Source: JAKVBK01 sp022447275 (GTDB lineage: Bacteria; Pseudomonadota; Alphaproteobacteria; Rhodobacterales; Rhodobacteraceae). From it: 64,000 nucleotides of DNA. The notes under the pieces were generated by a model. That model was not told where the DNA came from. It did no database searches and saw only the letters and a program-made list of their open reading frames with translations. This document shows positions 24,636 to 33,764 of this stretch, one piece after another (the stretch's first letter is position 1; every line of letters begins with the position of its first letter). The translations under genes and the position numbers were made by a program. The stretch covers positions 3,162,001 through 3,226,000 of the forward strand of contig CP138932.1 in the NCBI GenBank assembly GCA_047125605.1, given 5' to 3'.

Positions 24636-26240
24636 ATGACGTTGCTCAATGTGGAAAATCTGAAGGTCGCCTTTCGGCAGGACGGAAAGGTTTTTGAGGC
24701 TGTCCGCGGTGTCTCGTTCCATGTGGATCGGGGAGAAACCGTCGCGTTGGTGGGCGAAAGTGGCTCTGGCAAATCGGTGACAGCGCTGTCGACCGTGTCC
24801 CTTTTGGGTGACAATGCGGTTGTGGAAGGCTCTGTCACCTATGAGGGCACGCAGATGGTGGGGGCGGCCGAGGCCGACCTGCAGCATGTGCGGGGCAATG
24901 ATATCAGCTTTATTTTCCAAGAGCCGATGACCTCGCTCAACCCGCTGCATACGCTGGAAAAGCAGATCATGGAGAGCCTTGCGCTGCATCAGGGCCTCAT
25001 CGGCGACGCGGCCCGCGAGCGGGTTGTAGATCTGCTGAACAAGGTTGGGATCCGTGATCCCGAAGACCGGCTTGCGTCTTACCCGCACCAGCTTTCGGGC
25101 GGGCAGCGGCAGCGTGTGATGATCGCCATGGCGCTAGCCAACGGGCCCGATCTGCTGATCGCTGATGAGCCGACGACGGCGCTTGATGTCACTATCCAGG
25201 CTCAGATTCTGGACCTGCTTGCGGAGCTCAAGGCCTCTGAAGGTATGGGGTTGCTGTTCATCACCCATGATCTTGGGATCGTGCGTCGGATCGCAGACAG
25301 GGTCTGTGTGATGCAGGGCGGTGAGATTGTCGAACAGGGCCCGACCGAGCAGATTTTCTCTGATCCGCAGCATCCCTATACACGCAAGTTGCTCGCGGCC
25401 GAGCCAAAGGGGCTGGCGGGCTCTTTTTCCGAGCATGCCGATCCGATCCTTGAGACCGATGCATTGCGCATTTGGTTTCCGATCCAGCGCGGATTTTTGC
25501 GGCGTACCGTGGGACATATCAAGGCGGTGAATGCGGCAACCCTGGCAGTCAGGCCGGGGGAAACGTTGGGCATTGTTGGGGAATCAGGCTCGGGCAAGAC
25601 AACATTGGCGCTGGCGATCATGCGCCTCATCCGATCAGAGGGGCCGATCACCTTTGACGGGGAAAACGTGCAAGGTTGGTCGCCTCGGCAACTGCGCCGG
25701 TTGCGCCGGGATTTGCAGATCGTATTCCAGGATCCCTATGGCTCTCTCAGTCCGCGGATGACGGCCGAACAGATCATTGCCGAAGGCCTTGGGGTACACG
25801 ATGTGGAGCCCGGGCGTGACCCCCGCGAGATGGTGGCAGAGATCATGGCGGAGGTGGGTCTCGATCCGATGGCCATGGACCGTTACCCCCATGAATTCTC
25901 GGGCGGGCAGCGGCAACGGATCGCGATTGCCAGAGCGATGATTCTGCGGCCACGCCTTGTGGTGCTCGATGAACCGACCTCTGCCTTGGACATGACAGTG
26001 CAGGTGCAGATCGTTGATCTGCTGCGCCGTTTGCAGGAACGGCACGGTCTTGCCTATCTGTTTATCAGCCACGATTTGCGCGTTGTGCGGGCGATGTCGC
26101 ATCGGGTGATCGTCATGAAACAGGGCGACGTGGTCGAGGAAGGTACTGCTGAACAAGTCTTTTCAGACCCGCAGCAGGACTACACCCGAACGCTTCTGGC
26201 GGCGGCTTTCAATTTGAGCGGTGGGGTTGCCGCCGAGTAG
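24636..26240 (+). CDS. yejF: Peptide ABC transporter ATP-binding protein YejF (double ATPase)
   Basis: 534-residue protein with two fused ABC cassettes. The first has Walker A GESGSGKS near residue 43, the signature LSGGQRQRV near residue 155 and LIADEPTTALD; the second has GESGSGKT near residue 320, the signature FSGGQRQRI and VVLDEPTSALD. Both look catalytically intact. It energises YejB/YejE. The start at 24636 gives MTLLNVENLKVAF; upstream bases belong to repeat copy 3. A separating stretch of 100 bases between yejE and yejF is unusual for this operon and holds the repeat. Confidence 0.95.
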   Translation: MTLLNVENLKVAFRQDGKVFEAVRGVSFHVDRGETVALVGESGSGKSVTALSTVSLLGDNAVVEGSVTYEGTQMVGAAEADLQHVRGNDISFIFQEPMTSLNPLHTLEKQIMESLALHQGLIGDAARERVVDLLNKVGIRDPEDRLASYPHQLSGGQRQRVMIAMALANGPDLLIADEPTTALDVTIQAQILDLLAELKASEGMGLLFITHDLGIVRRIADRVCVMQGGEIVEQGPTEQIFSDPQHPYTRKLLAAEPKGLAGSFSEHADPILETDALRIWFPIQRGFLRRTVGHIKAVNAATLAVRPGETLGIVGESGSGKTTLALAIMRLIRSEGPITFDGENVQGWSPRQLRRLRRDLQIVFQDPYGSLSPRMTAEQIIAEGLGVHDVEPGRDPREMVAEIMAEVGLDPMAMDRYPHEFSGGQRQRIAIARAMILRPRLVVLDEPTSALDMTVQVQIVDLLRRLQERHGLAYLFISHDLRVVRAMSHRVIVMKQGDVVEEGTAEQVFSDPQQDYTRTLLAAAFNLSGGVAAE

Positions 26241-26353
26241 CTGTTGCAGGCCGGCCCGCTTGGGCAGGGGCGCGACAACTTGGCCCTGACAGGCGCGCCG
26301 TGCTGCGCTAAGACGGGCACGGGAACCCGTAACAGCCAATCAGGAGACGCCAC

Positions 26354-26494
26354 ATGGCTGATGAAAAGCACGAACATGGCAGCATGGACACCACAGAGCA
26401 GGAAAAGACCTTTGATGCCTTCATCAAATTCTCTTCCTATGTTGCTGCAGGCTCCGTCCTACTGTTGATCTTTATCTATGCGGTCAATGGCTAA
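26354..26494 (+). CDS. aa3-type cytochrome c oxidase subunit IV
   Basis: 46-residue membrane protein, MADEKHEHGSMDTTEQEKTF followed by a single transmembrane helix (about residues 24-44). This matches the small bacterial subunit IV (COX4_pro_2) seen in Paracoccus and Rhodobacter aa3 oxidase, where it contacts subunits I and III but is dispensable for activity. CAGGAG precedes the ATG by eight bases. It is not next to other cox genes, common for this subunit. Easily missed because of its length. Confidence 0.9.
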   Translation: MADEKHEHGSMDTTEQEKTFDAFIKFSSYVAAGSVLLLIFIYAVNG

Positions 26495-26519
26495 TACAGC
26501 AGGGCAGCGGAGGGGTGAC

Positions 26520-27116
26520 ATGTTGAAGAGAATTCTTGTCGCCGCGGCGCTGCCGGTTCTTTTGGCGGGCTGCACGGCAGAGCCGGTCTGGGCCCCCGAA
26601 TCCCAAGTCACCGCATCGCTCTATACCCATGATGGTCCGCCCTCGCTCACTCTGTTCACGGTGATCAACAACAGGACGGAAGCCGGGGCCCATGCCGGCT
26701 TGATGGTGAACGGGTCGCATCGGGTGATTTTTGATCCGGCAGGCACGTTCAAGCATCCCTCCATCCCTGAGCGCAATGATGTGCACTACGGGGCCCGCCC
26801 GGCGGTGGCCAACCTGTATGTGGATTATCATTCCCGCGAGACCTTCCGTGTCGTTACTCAGACGATCGAGGTTTCACCGGAGGTGGCCGAGCAAGCCTTG
26901 TTGGCTGTACAGGAATATGGCGCGGTGCCGAAAGCGCGGTGCACGGTTGCGGTGACGCGCGTGCTACAGCAATTGCCCGGCTTTGAGAGCATATCGACAA
27001 GCTATTTCCCGACCAGCGCGATGGAAGAGTTTGCCGAACTGCCGGGCGTGGTAGAGCAGACCTTCTACGACAATGACTCCGACGATAATAAAACGGTTTT
27101 GCAGGCTAATCTCTAG
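26520..27116 (+). CDS. Predicted lipoprotein, function unknown
   Basis: 198-residue protein with a lipoprotein signal peptide (MLKRILVAAALPVLLAGC, lipobox LAGC, Cys18). The mature part contains H-A-G-L-M-V near residue 56, several His and Arg residues and two further cysteines only sparsely; the pattern (AGLMVNG, HPSIPERNDVHYG, VDYHSRETFRV) resembles peptidase-like or NlpC/DUF-type alphaproteobacterial proteins, but I do not recognise a family with certainty. GGAGGGG lies six bases before the ATG. Its stop overlaps the stop of the convergent azlD within the four bases CTAG. Confidence 0.85.
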   Translation: MLKRILVAAALPVLLAGCTAEPVWAPESQVTASLYTHDGPPSLTLFTVINNRTEAGAHAGLMVNGSHRVIFDPAGTFKHPSIPERNDVHYGARPAVANLYVDYHSRETFRVVTQTIEVSPEVAEQALLAVQEYGAVPKARCTVAVTRVLQQLPGFESISTSYFPTSAMEEFAELPGVVEQTFYDNDSDDNKTVLQANL

Positions 27117-27442
27117 CCCGCAAAGCCCAACCCGATTGCAATCACGGTGATCCCCGCAAGGATCGCCCAGAGTGTGCTGCGCAGCAGATAACCTGTCGCC
27201 AGTGCCGCAAGGCCTGCAGTGAGGCGCACCGGATCGAGGGTGCCTCCCGTCGCAGCCGGCCACACGAGCAAGGGCGCCACGAGCGCTGGGATCACAGTGA
27301 CCGCCGTATAGCGCAGGTGGCGCAGCACCCAATCGGGCAGCGGGCGATCTCCGATCAGGCCGAGAAAGCTGAATCGGATCAGGAATGTCCCGATCGCCAG
27401 GGCTGCGATCACAAGCCATACGGGCATGTCAGGGGAAATCAT
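27113..27442 (-). CDS. azlD: Branched-chain amino acid exporter small subunit (AzlD family)
   Basis: 109-residue protein with three to four transmembrane helices, matching AzlD/BrnE, the small partner of AzlC in LIV-E exporters. The segment FLIRFSFLGLIGDRPLPDWVLRHLRYTAVTVIPAL is the conserved family block. The ATG at 27442 overlaps the azlC stop by four bases (ATGA), so the pair is translationally coupled. An in-frame extension to 27706 reads through azlC in another frame and is rejected. Confidence 0.92.
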   Translation of the reverse strand: MISPDMPVWLVIAALAIGTFLIRFSFLGLIGDRPLPDWVLRHLRYTAVTVIPALVAPLLVWPAATGGTLDPVRLTAGLAALATGYLLRSTLWAILAGITVIAIGLGFAG

Positions 27443-28161
27443 GAGATCAGCTCCGGTTTGCGCCGTTCGATCTCCGCGCCGACGATCATCCCTGCGAACG
27501 CGGCCACAATTAGGCCGAGGCTCCAGGGCAGCCATGCCAGCGAGAGCGCCAGAACAATTGCCACGAAGGCGGCGGCAATATGGGCCACCGTGCGCAGGGC
27601 GGGCGCAAAGATTGCGATGAAGGCGACGGGCACCATCGCATCCAGCGCAAAACTGGGCGGTATCGCATTTCCCAGCACCGCGCCGATATATGTGCCCAGA
27701 TACCACATCGGCAGAATCTGGACCATGACCCCGAAATAGTAGCGCACTTTCCAGGCGGTTGGCCTGTCAGCCTCTTTTTCAAAGGTGATGGCGGACAGGG
27801 CGTAGGCGTGATCTGTCATCATGTAGGCGGCCAATGCGCGCTGCCACAAACGCGCAGACCCGAGATGGGGCGTCAGCGCGGCAGAATACATGGCCATGCG
27901 CATGTTCACCGCCAAAGAAGCAAAGACCACCATGAAAACAGGGGCCTGATCGATCATCAATTGCACCGCCGTCAGCTGGGATGCACCTGCGATGACAAGA
28001 ATACTCAGGGCCATGACTTCCAGAAGGTCTAAACCGGCCTCGCTGGCGACAACCCCGAACACGATCGCAAACGGGGTCACAATCAGCTGGAACGGGGCAC
28101 CGTCGCGCAGGCCCCGCCAGATGGCAGCTGTTTGGTCGGTAGGCTTTTGCGGCTGCGTCAT
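27439..28161 (-). CDS. azlC: Branched-chain amino acid exporter large subunit (AzlC family)
   Basis: 240-residue inner-membrane protein of the AzlC/BrnF family with about six to seven helices. The conserved segments FGVVASEAGLDLLEVMALSILVIAGASQLTAVQL and VNMRMAMYSAALTPHL are present. With AzlD it forms an amino-acid exporter (Val, Ile, Leu or Met in studied members). No regulator (Lrp or AzlB type) is adjacent, so control is unknown. Confidence 0.93.
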   Translation of the reverse strand: MTQPQKPTDQTAAIWRGLRDGAPFQLIVTPFAIVFGVVASEAGLDLLEVMALSILVIAGASQLTAVQLMIDQAPVFMVVFASLAVNMRMAMYSAALTPHLGSARLWQRALAAYMMTDHAYALSAITFEKEADRPTAWKVRYYFGVMVQILPMWYLGTYIGAVLGNAIPPSFALDAMVPVAFIAIFAPALRTVAHIAAAFVAIVLALSLAWLPWSLGLIVAAFAGMIVGAEIERRKPELIS

Positions 28162-28262
28162 TGGGGGCCTTATTCAACAGGTCAGGGGCAGGGCATGTGC
28201 CCCACAGCGGCGAGGCTGGGATGTGTCAGATGCACGCCTTTGGGGGCGCGCCGTTTGGGGTG

Positions 28263-29336
28263 TCAGTCGAAGGTCCCGGTGACCCGTCCGATCAGCATGA
28301 AAGCGCGGGCCGTGCGGGTTTCGGACAAAGCGGCGATCTCGGCATCGGTCGCGGCCTCGGCAAAGCGGGAAAAGATCGTATCAAAGCGCCGCAGAAAATG
28401 GTGGGCGGTGTCGCGAAAGACCGCATCATTGCGCATGCGCCCGGCTGTCAGCGCCAGACAGGAGCGATCCCGGATGCCCCCAAGCGCCGCAACACCCGGG
28501 CCGCGCTCGCCCGCAGCAAACCTGCGCCAGACTTCCGGGCGTGTGCGATCCGGCGTGAAGTCATCCATATAGATCCCATCCTCGGACAGGAGCGTCAGAA
28601 CATCCTGTGCAGCCCGCACCAGCGTGGCGGTCGAAGGATCGCGCAGGGCCGCCCGAAGGGCACGGAAGCCCTCTTTGTCAGTCTCGGACTGGGGGAAATG
28701 AATGGCGCGAATGAAATCCTCGACCGAGACCGGGTTGCCATCGGCCCCTCCCGGCGTGCCAAGCGCCAAAGACGGCTGATCGCTGCTCGGGGTCTGCGGC
28801 ACCGGCGCCATTGTCTTGGTGGCAGGCTCCGGCGCTGCGGTCATCCGGTTTTTGGTGGCTGGGCGCAGCGGGTCTATTCCGGCACCTGTGGCTTTGCGAA
28901 GCTCTGCCAACTGGCCTTCGATCTGGCGCTGTGTGGCAATCACCTCGTCCAACTTTCGCTCTGACGCGGAGGGTGCGTGCACCGTGCCGGCCCCTTGCTG
29001 CCCGGTGATATAGGCCGTGCGCATGGCATCCACGGCCATCTTCATCTGGCTGGTTTCATCGCGCAGAAGGCGATGGGCGCGCGCGGCGCTGATGGCGATG
29101 GCAATCAGGCCCACGGGCAGAACGACAGCGATCACCGTCATCACGATGGCCAAAGCGCTGATCTGTCCTTCGCTGGGCACGACGATGAAAAACACGCCCG
29201 CCCCAAGCAGCCATAGCAGGCTGAGCGCCGCGCCGATCACCTCGATCGCGCCAACAGGCGCCGGTGCGTCAGACTGGCGATACACCTCCAGGCCCGTCGG
29301 CTCTGTCTTGGTTTGCGTTCCCGGTTCTTCCGACAT
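28263..29336 (-). CDS. Conserved membrane protein of unknown function
   Basis: 357-residue protein I do not recognise functionally. Two predicted transmembrane helices lie at about residues 32-54 and 62-84, followed by an amphipathic coiled-coil stretch (85-145), a Pro/Ala-rich linker (150-205) and a C-terminal all-helical globular domain (210-357) with several Arg/Asp-rich helices and no cysteine other than one in RDRSCLALTAG. The layout suggests a membrane-tethered scaffold. It is immediately upstream-adjacent to greA on the same strand, with 15 bases between, so it may be co-transcribed behind greA. Confidence 0.85.
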   Translation of the reverse strand: MSEEPGTQTKTEPTGLEVYRQSDAPAPVGAIEVIGAALSLLWLLGAGVFFIVVPSEGQISALAIVMTVIAVVLPVGLIAIAISAARAHRLLRDETSQMKMAVDAMRTAYITGQQGAGTVHAPSASERKLDEVIATQRQIEGQLAELRKATGAGIDPLRPATKNRMTAAPEPATKTMAPVPQTPSSDQPSLALGTPGGADGNPVSVEDFIRAIHFPQSETDKEGFRALRAALRDPSTATLVRAAQDVLTLLSEDGIYMDDFTPDRTRPEVWRRFAAGERGPGVAALGGIRDRSCLALTAGRMRNDAVFRDTAHHFLRRFDTIFSRFAEAATDAEIAALSETRTARAFMLIGRVTGTFD

Positions 29337-29351
29337 GCCCCGGTTATCCTG

Positions 29352-29822
29352 TCAGACGAACTTCACGTCGAGCACTTCGTAGCTTTTCTCGCCACCCGGT
29401 GTGCGCACCTCGACACTGTCACCTTCCTCCTTGCCGATCAGCGCACGCGCGATCGGGGATTGGATGTTCAGGAGGCCTTTGTCGATATCGGCCTCGTGGG
29501 GCCCGACGATCTGCCAGGTTTTCTCTTCGTCGGTATCTTCGTCTACCAGCGTCACCGTGGCCCCAAATTTGATAGCGCCCGACAGCGCCGTCGGGTCGAT
29601 CACATCCGCAAGAGAAATGACACCTTCGAGCTCCTTGATGCGGCCCTCGATAAAACCCTGCTTTTCGCGCGCCGAGTGGTATTCGGCGTTCTCCTTGAGA
29701 TCGCCGAGCTCCCGAGCCTCTGCGATCGCCTTGATCACGGAGGGGCGCTCCTCGGTTTTGAGGTGCTTCAATTCTGTTTCAAGCGCGACAAAGCCCGCGC
29801 TGGTCATCGGGATTTTTTCCAT
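29352..29822 (-). CDS. greA: Transcription elongation factor GreA
   Basis: 156-residue factor that enters the RNA polymerase secondary channel and stimulates cleavage of backtracked RNA. The N-terminal coiled coil has the acidic tip sequence ELGDLKENAEYHSAREKQ (near residue 38), which holds the two catalytic acidic residues; the C-terminal FKBP-like domain ends in the usual SPIARALIGKEEGDSVEVRTPGGEKSYEVLDV. The start MEKIPMTSAGFVALETEL is the family start. Confidence 0.97.
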   Translation of the reverse strand: MEKIPMTSAGFVALETELKHLKTEERPSVIKAIAEARELGDLKENAEYHSAREKQGFIEGRIKELEGVISLADVIDPTALSGAIKFGATVTLVDEDTDEEKTWQIVGPHEADIDKGLLNIQSPIARALIGKEEGDSVEVRTPGGEKSYEVLDVKFV

Positions 29823-30172
29823 GGAAAGCGGCTCTCGCAAGATAGTGGCGGGTGACACCTAGGAATTGGAGATAACGGGGTTGGGTGGGGGGAAGTCAAG
29901 CGTCCTTCGCCCCTCTGATGCCAGAACAGGGCGCTGAGCGCGGAAATGAGCAGCTTGCGCGCCAAACGCGGCCTTCCCGAGCGTCAATTTGGCGTCAGGC
30001 AAAGACTCCGCTGCGTTACTTTGCTGCGATCCTGCTGATGAGAGCGCTCACAAGATTGACCGGGCATGTCCCAGCAAATAGGTATTGCCGGACCGCTTTT
30101 GCCGCGCTGCGGCAGTGGAAAGCCAAGATTGGCGGTGCCGAGGTGCCGGCGCGTGTGATGAGGGAGTGACCG
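29823..30172. other. Non-coding gap between greA and ETF-QO genes
   Basis: Divergent promoter region of 350 bases. A 94-codon frame at 29885-30169 has no ribosome-binding site and no family resemblance. No clear -35/-10 pair, repeat or hairpin was recognised; GAGGGAGTGACCG just before 30173 is the ribosome-binding site of the next gene. Confidence 0.5.
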
Positions 30173-31825
30173 ATGGCCGAGATCGAACGCGAATCCATGG
30201 ACTACGACGTTGTGATCGTCGGGGCAGGGCCGGCAGGCCTGTCTGCCGCGATCCGCCTGAAGCAGCTCGATGAGAGCCTTGAAGTTGTGGTGCTGGAAAA
30301 AGGTTCCGAGGTGGGGGCCCACATCCTGTCTGGCGCGGTGCTTGACCCTTGCGGTCTGGATGCGCTCATCCCCGACTGGAAGGAAAAGGGCGCCCCCCTG
30401 AATACGCCGGTGACCGAGGATAATTTCTACATGCTTGGCGAGGCCGGGCAGTTGCGTATCCCCAATATGCTGATGCCGCCGCTGATGAACAATCACGGCA
30501 ACTACATCGTGTCGATGGGCAACGTGTGCCGCTGGATGGCCGAGCAGGCCGAGGGCATGGGCGTGGAAATCTTCCCCGGCATGGCCTGTTCCGAGCTGAT
30601 CTATGATGAGAACGGTGCGCTCAAGGGCGTTGTTGCTGGCGAGTTTGGCAAAGAGGCAGATGGCAGCCAGGGCCCGGCCTACGAGCCCGGCATGGTGCTC
30701 AATGGCAAATACGTGTTCCTCGCCGAAGGCGTGCGGGGGTCCCTGTCGAAGATGGCGATCGAAAACTACGATCTTGATGCCAAGTCTGACGTGCAGAAAT
30801 ACGGCCTCGGCATGAAGGAAATCTGGGAGATTGACCCGGAAAAGCACAAGCCGGGCACAGTTACCCACACGATGGGCTGGCCGCTGGGCAGCAATGCGGG
30901 CGGCGGGTCGTTCATCTATCACTTGGAAAACAACCAGGTCTATGTGGGGTTCGTGGTGCATCTGAACTACGAAAACCCGCATCTGTTCCCCTACATGGAG
31001 TTCCAGCGGTTCAAGCACCATCCGATGGTGGCTGAGCTGCTCAAGGGCGGCAAGCGGGTGGCCTATGGCGCGCGCGCCATCTCTGAAGGTGGCTGGCAGT
31101 CAATTCCGCAAGTGGCCTTCCCCGGCGGTGCCCTGCTGGGCTGCTCTGCCGGGTTGGTGAACGTTCCGCGCATCAAGGGCAATCACAATGCCATGTTGTC
31201 TGGCAAGGCCGCAGCCGAGGCCGCCTATGAGGCGATCCAGGAAGGCCGTTCCGGCGACACACTGGAGGCCTATGAGACGGCGCTGCGCACAGGGCCCATC
31301 GCCAAAGACCTCAAGCCCGTGCGCAACGTCAAGCCGCTGTGGTCCAAGCGCGGGCTGCTGGCCTCGCTGACCGTGGGCGGGTTCGACATGTGGACGAACA
31401 ACCTGACTGGGCTGTCGGTGCTGGGCACGATGAAACATGGCAAAACCGATGCGGAGAGCACGCGCATGGCGAAAGTGTTCGAGCCGATCGATTACCCCAA
31501 GCCGGATGGCGTGTTGTCATTTGATCGTCTGACCAACGTATCCTTCGCGATGACAAACCATGAAGAAAGCCAGCCCCCGCACCTGCAGGTGAAGGATCAA
31601 AGCACCGCTGTGCTCGACAACTTCAACAAGTTCGGTGGCCCCTCGGCGCGCTACTGCCCTGCGGGCGTGTATGAATACGTGCAGGAAGAGGGCGCAGGCT
31701 GCCGGTTCGTTGTGAACTTCCAGAACTGCGTGCATTGCAAAACCTGCGACATCAAAGAGCCGGGCGGCAATATCACCTGGGCAGTGCCACAGGGCGGGGA
31801 TGGCCCGAACTACCCCAATATGTGA
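30173..31825 (+). CDS. Electron transfer flavoprotein-ubiquinone oxidoreductase
   Basis: 550-residue membrane-associated flavoprotein passing electrons from ETF (fatty-acid and amino-acid oxidation) to ubiquinone. FAD-binding GAGPAG at 17-22, a conserved GGSFIYHLENNQVYVGFVVHLNY region and the C-terminal [4Fe-4S] domain with YCPAGVYEYV and NCVHCKTCDIKEP near residue 525. Length and motifs match the human and Rhodobacter enzymes. Monocistronic, ended by a good terminator at 31864. Confidence 0.97.
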   Translation: MAEIERESMDYDVVIVGAGPAGLSAAIRLKQLDESLEVVVLEKGSEVGAHILSGAVLDPCGLDALIPDWKEKGAPLNTPVTEDNFYMLGEAGQLRIPNMLMPPLMNNHGNYIVSMGNVCRWMAEQAEGMGVEIFPGMACSELIYDENGALKGVVAGEFGKEADGSQGPAYEPGMVLNGKYVFLAEGVRGSLSKMAIENYDLDAKSDVQKYGLGMKEIWEIDPEKHKPGTVTHTMGWPLGSNAGGGSFIYHLENNQVYVGFVVHLNYENPHLFPYMEFQRFKHHPMVAELLKGGKRVAYGARAISEGGWQSIPQVAFPGGALLGCSAGLVNVPRIKGNHNAMLSGKAAAEAAYEAIQEGRSGDTLEAYETALRTGPIAKDLKPVRNVKPLWSKRGLLASLTVGGFDMWTNNLTGLSVLGTMKHGKTDAESTRMAKVFEPIDYPKPDGVLSFDRLTNVSFAMTNHEESQPPHLQVKDQSTAVLDNFNKFGGPSARYCPAGVYEYVQEEGAGCRFVVNFQNCVHCKTCDIKEPGGNITWAVPQGGDGPNYPNM

Positions 31826-31863
31826 TATCGGCCGCTTTAAAAGCGGCGTGCAAAGATTCTCCT

Positions 31864-31898
31864 GCCCCCAGCGTCTATGGCATTGGGGGCTTCTTTTT
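31864..31898 (+). terminator. Intrinsic terminator of the ETF-QO gene
   Basis: GCCCCCA at 31864-31870 pairs with TGGGGGC at 31884-31890 around a 13-base loop, followed by TTCTTTTT. Confidence 0.85.
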
Positions 31899-32045
31899 GC
31901 CTGCCGTCACCGCCACATAGGCCCCGGCCCACGGGATCGTGATAGGTCAGGGCCCGGCTTCAGAAACCATAAACATTTGTCATATGTTGTTTCGTCCGAG
32001 GCAGCGGGCTACGTTTTCCAGTAGCCACAATCTGGGAGAACCGCC

Positions 32046-33758
32046 TTGCGTCATCTGTTCAAGACTATGTCCTGCTCCTTACTTGGCCTCGCGCTGAGTG
32101 TTGCCACGCCTGTTTCTGCCCAACCGACGCAGGGCTTTGCGGGGGCGTATCTTGCGGCACGCCACGCGTCGCTGTTCAACGATTACACCCAAGCGGCAGA
32201 CTATTTCGTGCGGGCGATTGCCCGGGATCGGAACAACGCGGCACTCATGGAATCTGCGGTTTTATCCTACGCGAATGCGGGCCAGATCACGCGGGCGGCG
32301 CCGATTGCGGCCCGCATGCAGGCGCTGGGCGCAGTCAGCCAGATTGGACAGATGGTGATCCTGGCGGATCATCTGGAGAATGAGAAGTACGACCGCGCCC
32401 TCGCTGCGCTTGACGGTGGCTTGTCGGTTGGGCCGCTGGTGGATGGGCTGGTGCGCGGTTGGGCGCTGCTGGGTACGGGGGATCGCAGTGCTGCATTGGC
32501 CGCGTTCGATGCGGCCGCTCAAACCGAAGGTCTGGAAAGCTTCGCTCAGTATCACAAGGCGCTTGCCCTGGCTGTGGATGGTGATTTTGAAACGGCCGTT
32601 GCCCTGCTCGATGGCAGCGAAACCGGCCCTCTCCGCCTAACCCGCCGCGGCACCATCGCTTACGCCCAGATGCTGGGGCAGTTGGGGAAAGGCCAGCAGG
32701 CGGCTGATGCGATCCGCGTGGGCTTTGACAGCATGATGGATCCGAGCCTGGACGCGCTTTTGGTGCGCCTCGAGGCCGGTGACGACGTGCCCTTCGACTT
32801 TCTGACCAGTGTGCAAGATGGCTTGGCCGAGGTGTTCTACACGGTCGCCGGTGCTCTCAACGGCGAGGCATCTGACAGCTACACGCTGCTCTATGCGCGC
32901 ATTGGCACCCATCTGCGCCCCACCCACACGGACGCCATTTTGCTGTCTGCGGCGTTGCTGTCCCGGCAAGATCAGTTTGATCTCGCCACAGCCGCCTATG
33001 ACAGCGTTCCGCGAGAGGACCCTTCCTACCACATGGCAGAAATGGCGCGGTCGGACGCGCTGGTGCGTGCGGGCAATCCGGATGCGGCAATCGAGGTGCT
33101 TTCCCAGCTTACCGAAACCCATGGCGATCTTCCTTCGGTGCATTCGTCGTTGGGCGATGCGCTGCGTCGGCAGGAACGGTTTGACGAGGCCACGGCCGCC
33201 TATGACGCCGCGCTGGCGCTCTATGACACGCCGGCTGCAAATCATTGGATCCTCTACTATGCGCGCGGCATCACCCATGAGCGCGAAGATCGCTGGCCCC
33301 TCGCGGAGGCCGATTTCCGGATGGCCCTAGATCTGAACCCAAACCAACCCAATGTGCTGAATTATCTTGGGTATTCCATGGTTGAGATGCAGGTGAATCT
33401 GGACGAGGCCCTGGACATGATCGAGCGCGCCGTCGCAGCGCAGCCAGAGTCCGGGTATATCACCGACAGTCTTGGCTGGGTGCTCTACCGCATGGGCGCC
33501 TATGACGATGCCGTGGGCTATATGGAGCGCGCCGTAGAGCTGATGCCTGCCGATCCGATCATCAACGATCACCTCGGTGATGTATATTGGGCTGTCGGGC
33601 GGCAGGTCGAGGCCGAGTTCCAGTGGAAGCGCGCCCTTTCGTTTGACCCGGAGGAAGACGAAGCAGAGCGCATCCGTCGCAAGCTCGAGGTGGGTCTCGA
33701 TGTGGTGCTGGATGCGGAAGGGGCCGCGCCCCTTCACGTCGTTGCCGATGACGGCTGA
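32046..33758 (+). CDS. Tetratricopeptide-repeat protein, periplasmic
   Basis: 570-residue protein with a signal peptide (residues 1-26, ending VSAQ) and about ten TPR-like helical pairs covering the rest, clearest at 350-545 (for example ADFRMALDLNPNQPNVLNYLGYSM and AVELMPADPIINDHLGDVYW). Such proteins scaffold envelope complexes; no enzymatic motif is present. The start is TTG at 32046, supported by GGGAGA upstream and by the signal peptide beginning there. Six bases separate its stop from the GTG start of ispE, suggesting one transcript, as commonly seen beside ispE in this family. Confidence 0.9.
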   Translation: MRHLFKTMSCSLLGLALSVATPVSAQPTQGFAGAYLAARHASLFNDYTQAADYFVRAIARDRNNAALMESAVLSYANAGQITRAAPIAARMQALGAVSQIGQMVILADHLENEKYDRALAALDGGLSVGPLVDGLVRGWALLGTGDRSAALAAFDAAAQTEGLESFAQYHKALALAVDGDFETAVALLDGSETGPLRLTRRGTIAYAQMLGQLGKGQQAADAIRVGFDSMMDPSLDALLVRLEAGDDVPFDFLTSVQDGLAEVFYTVAGALNGEASDSYTLLYARIGTHLRPTHTDAILLSAALLSRQDQFDLATAAYDSVPREDPSYHMAEMARSDALVRAGNPDAAIEVLSQLTETHGDLPSVHSSLGDALRRQERFDEATAAYDAALALYDTPAANHWILYYARGITHEREDRWPLAEADFRMALDLNPNQPNVLNYLGYSMVEMQVNLDEALDMIERAVAAQPESGYITDSLGWVLYRMGAYDDAVGYMERAVELMPADPIINDHLGDVYWAVGRQVEAEFQWKRALSFDPEEDEAERIRRKLEVGLDVVLDAEGAAPLHVVADDG

Positions 33759-33764
33759 GCCCAG

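Noticed and set aside
29885..30169. 94-residue open frame before the ETF-QO gene
   Set aside because: No ribosome-binding site; composition looks random; the region is the divergent promoter gap.
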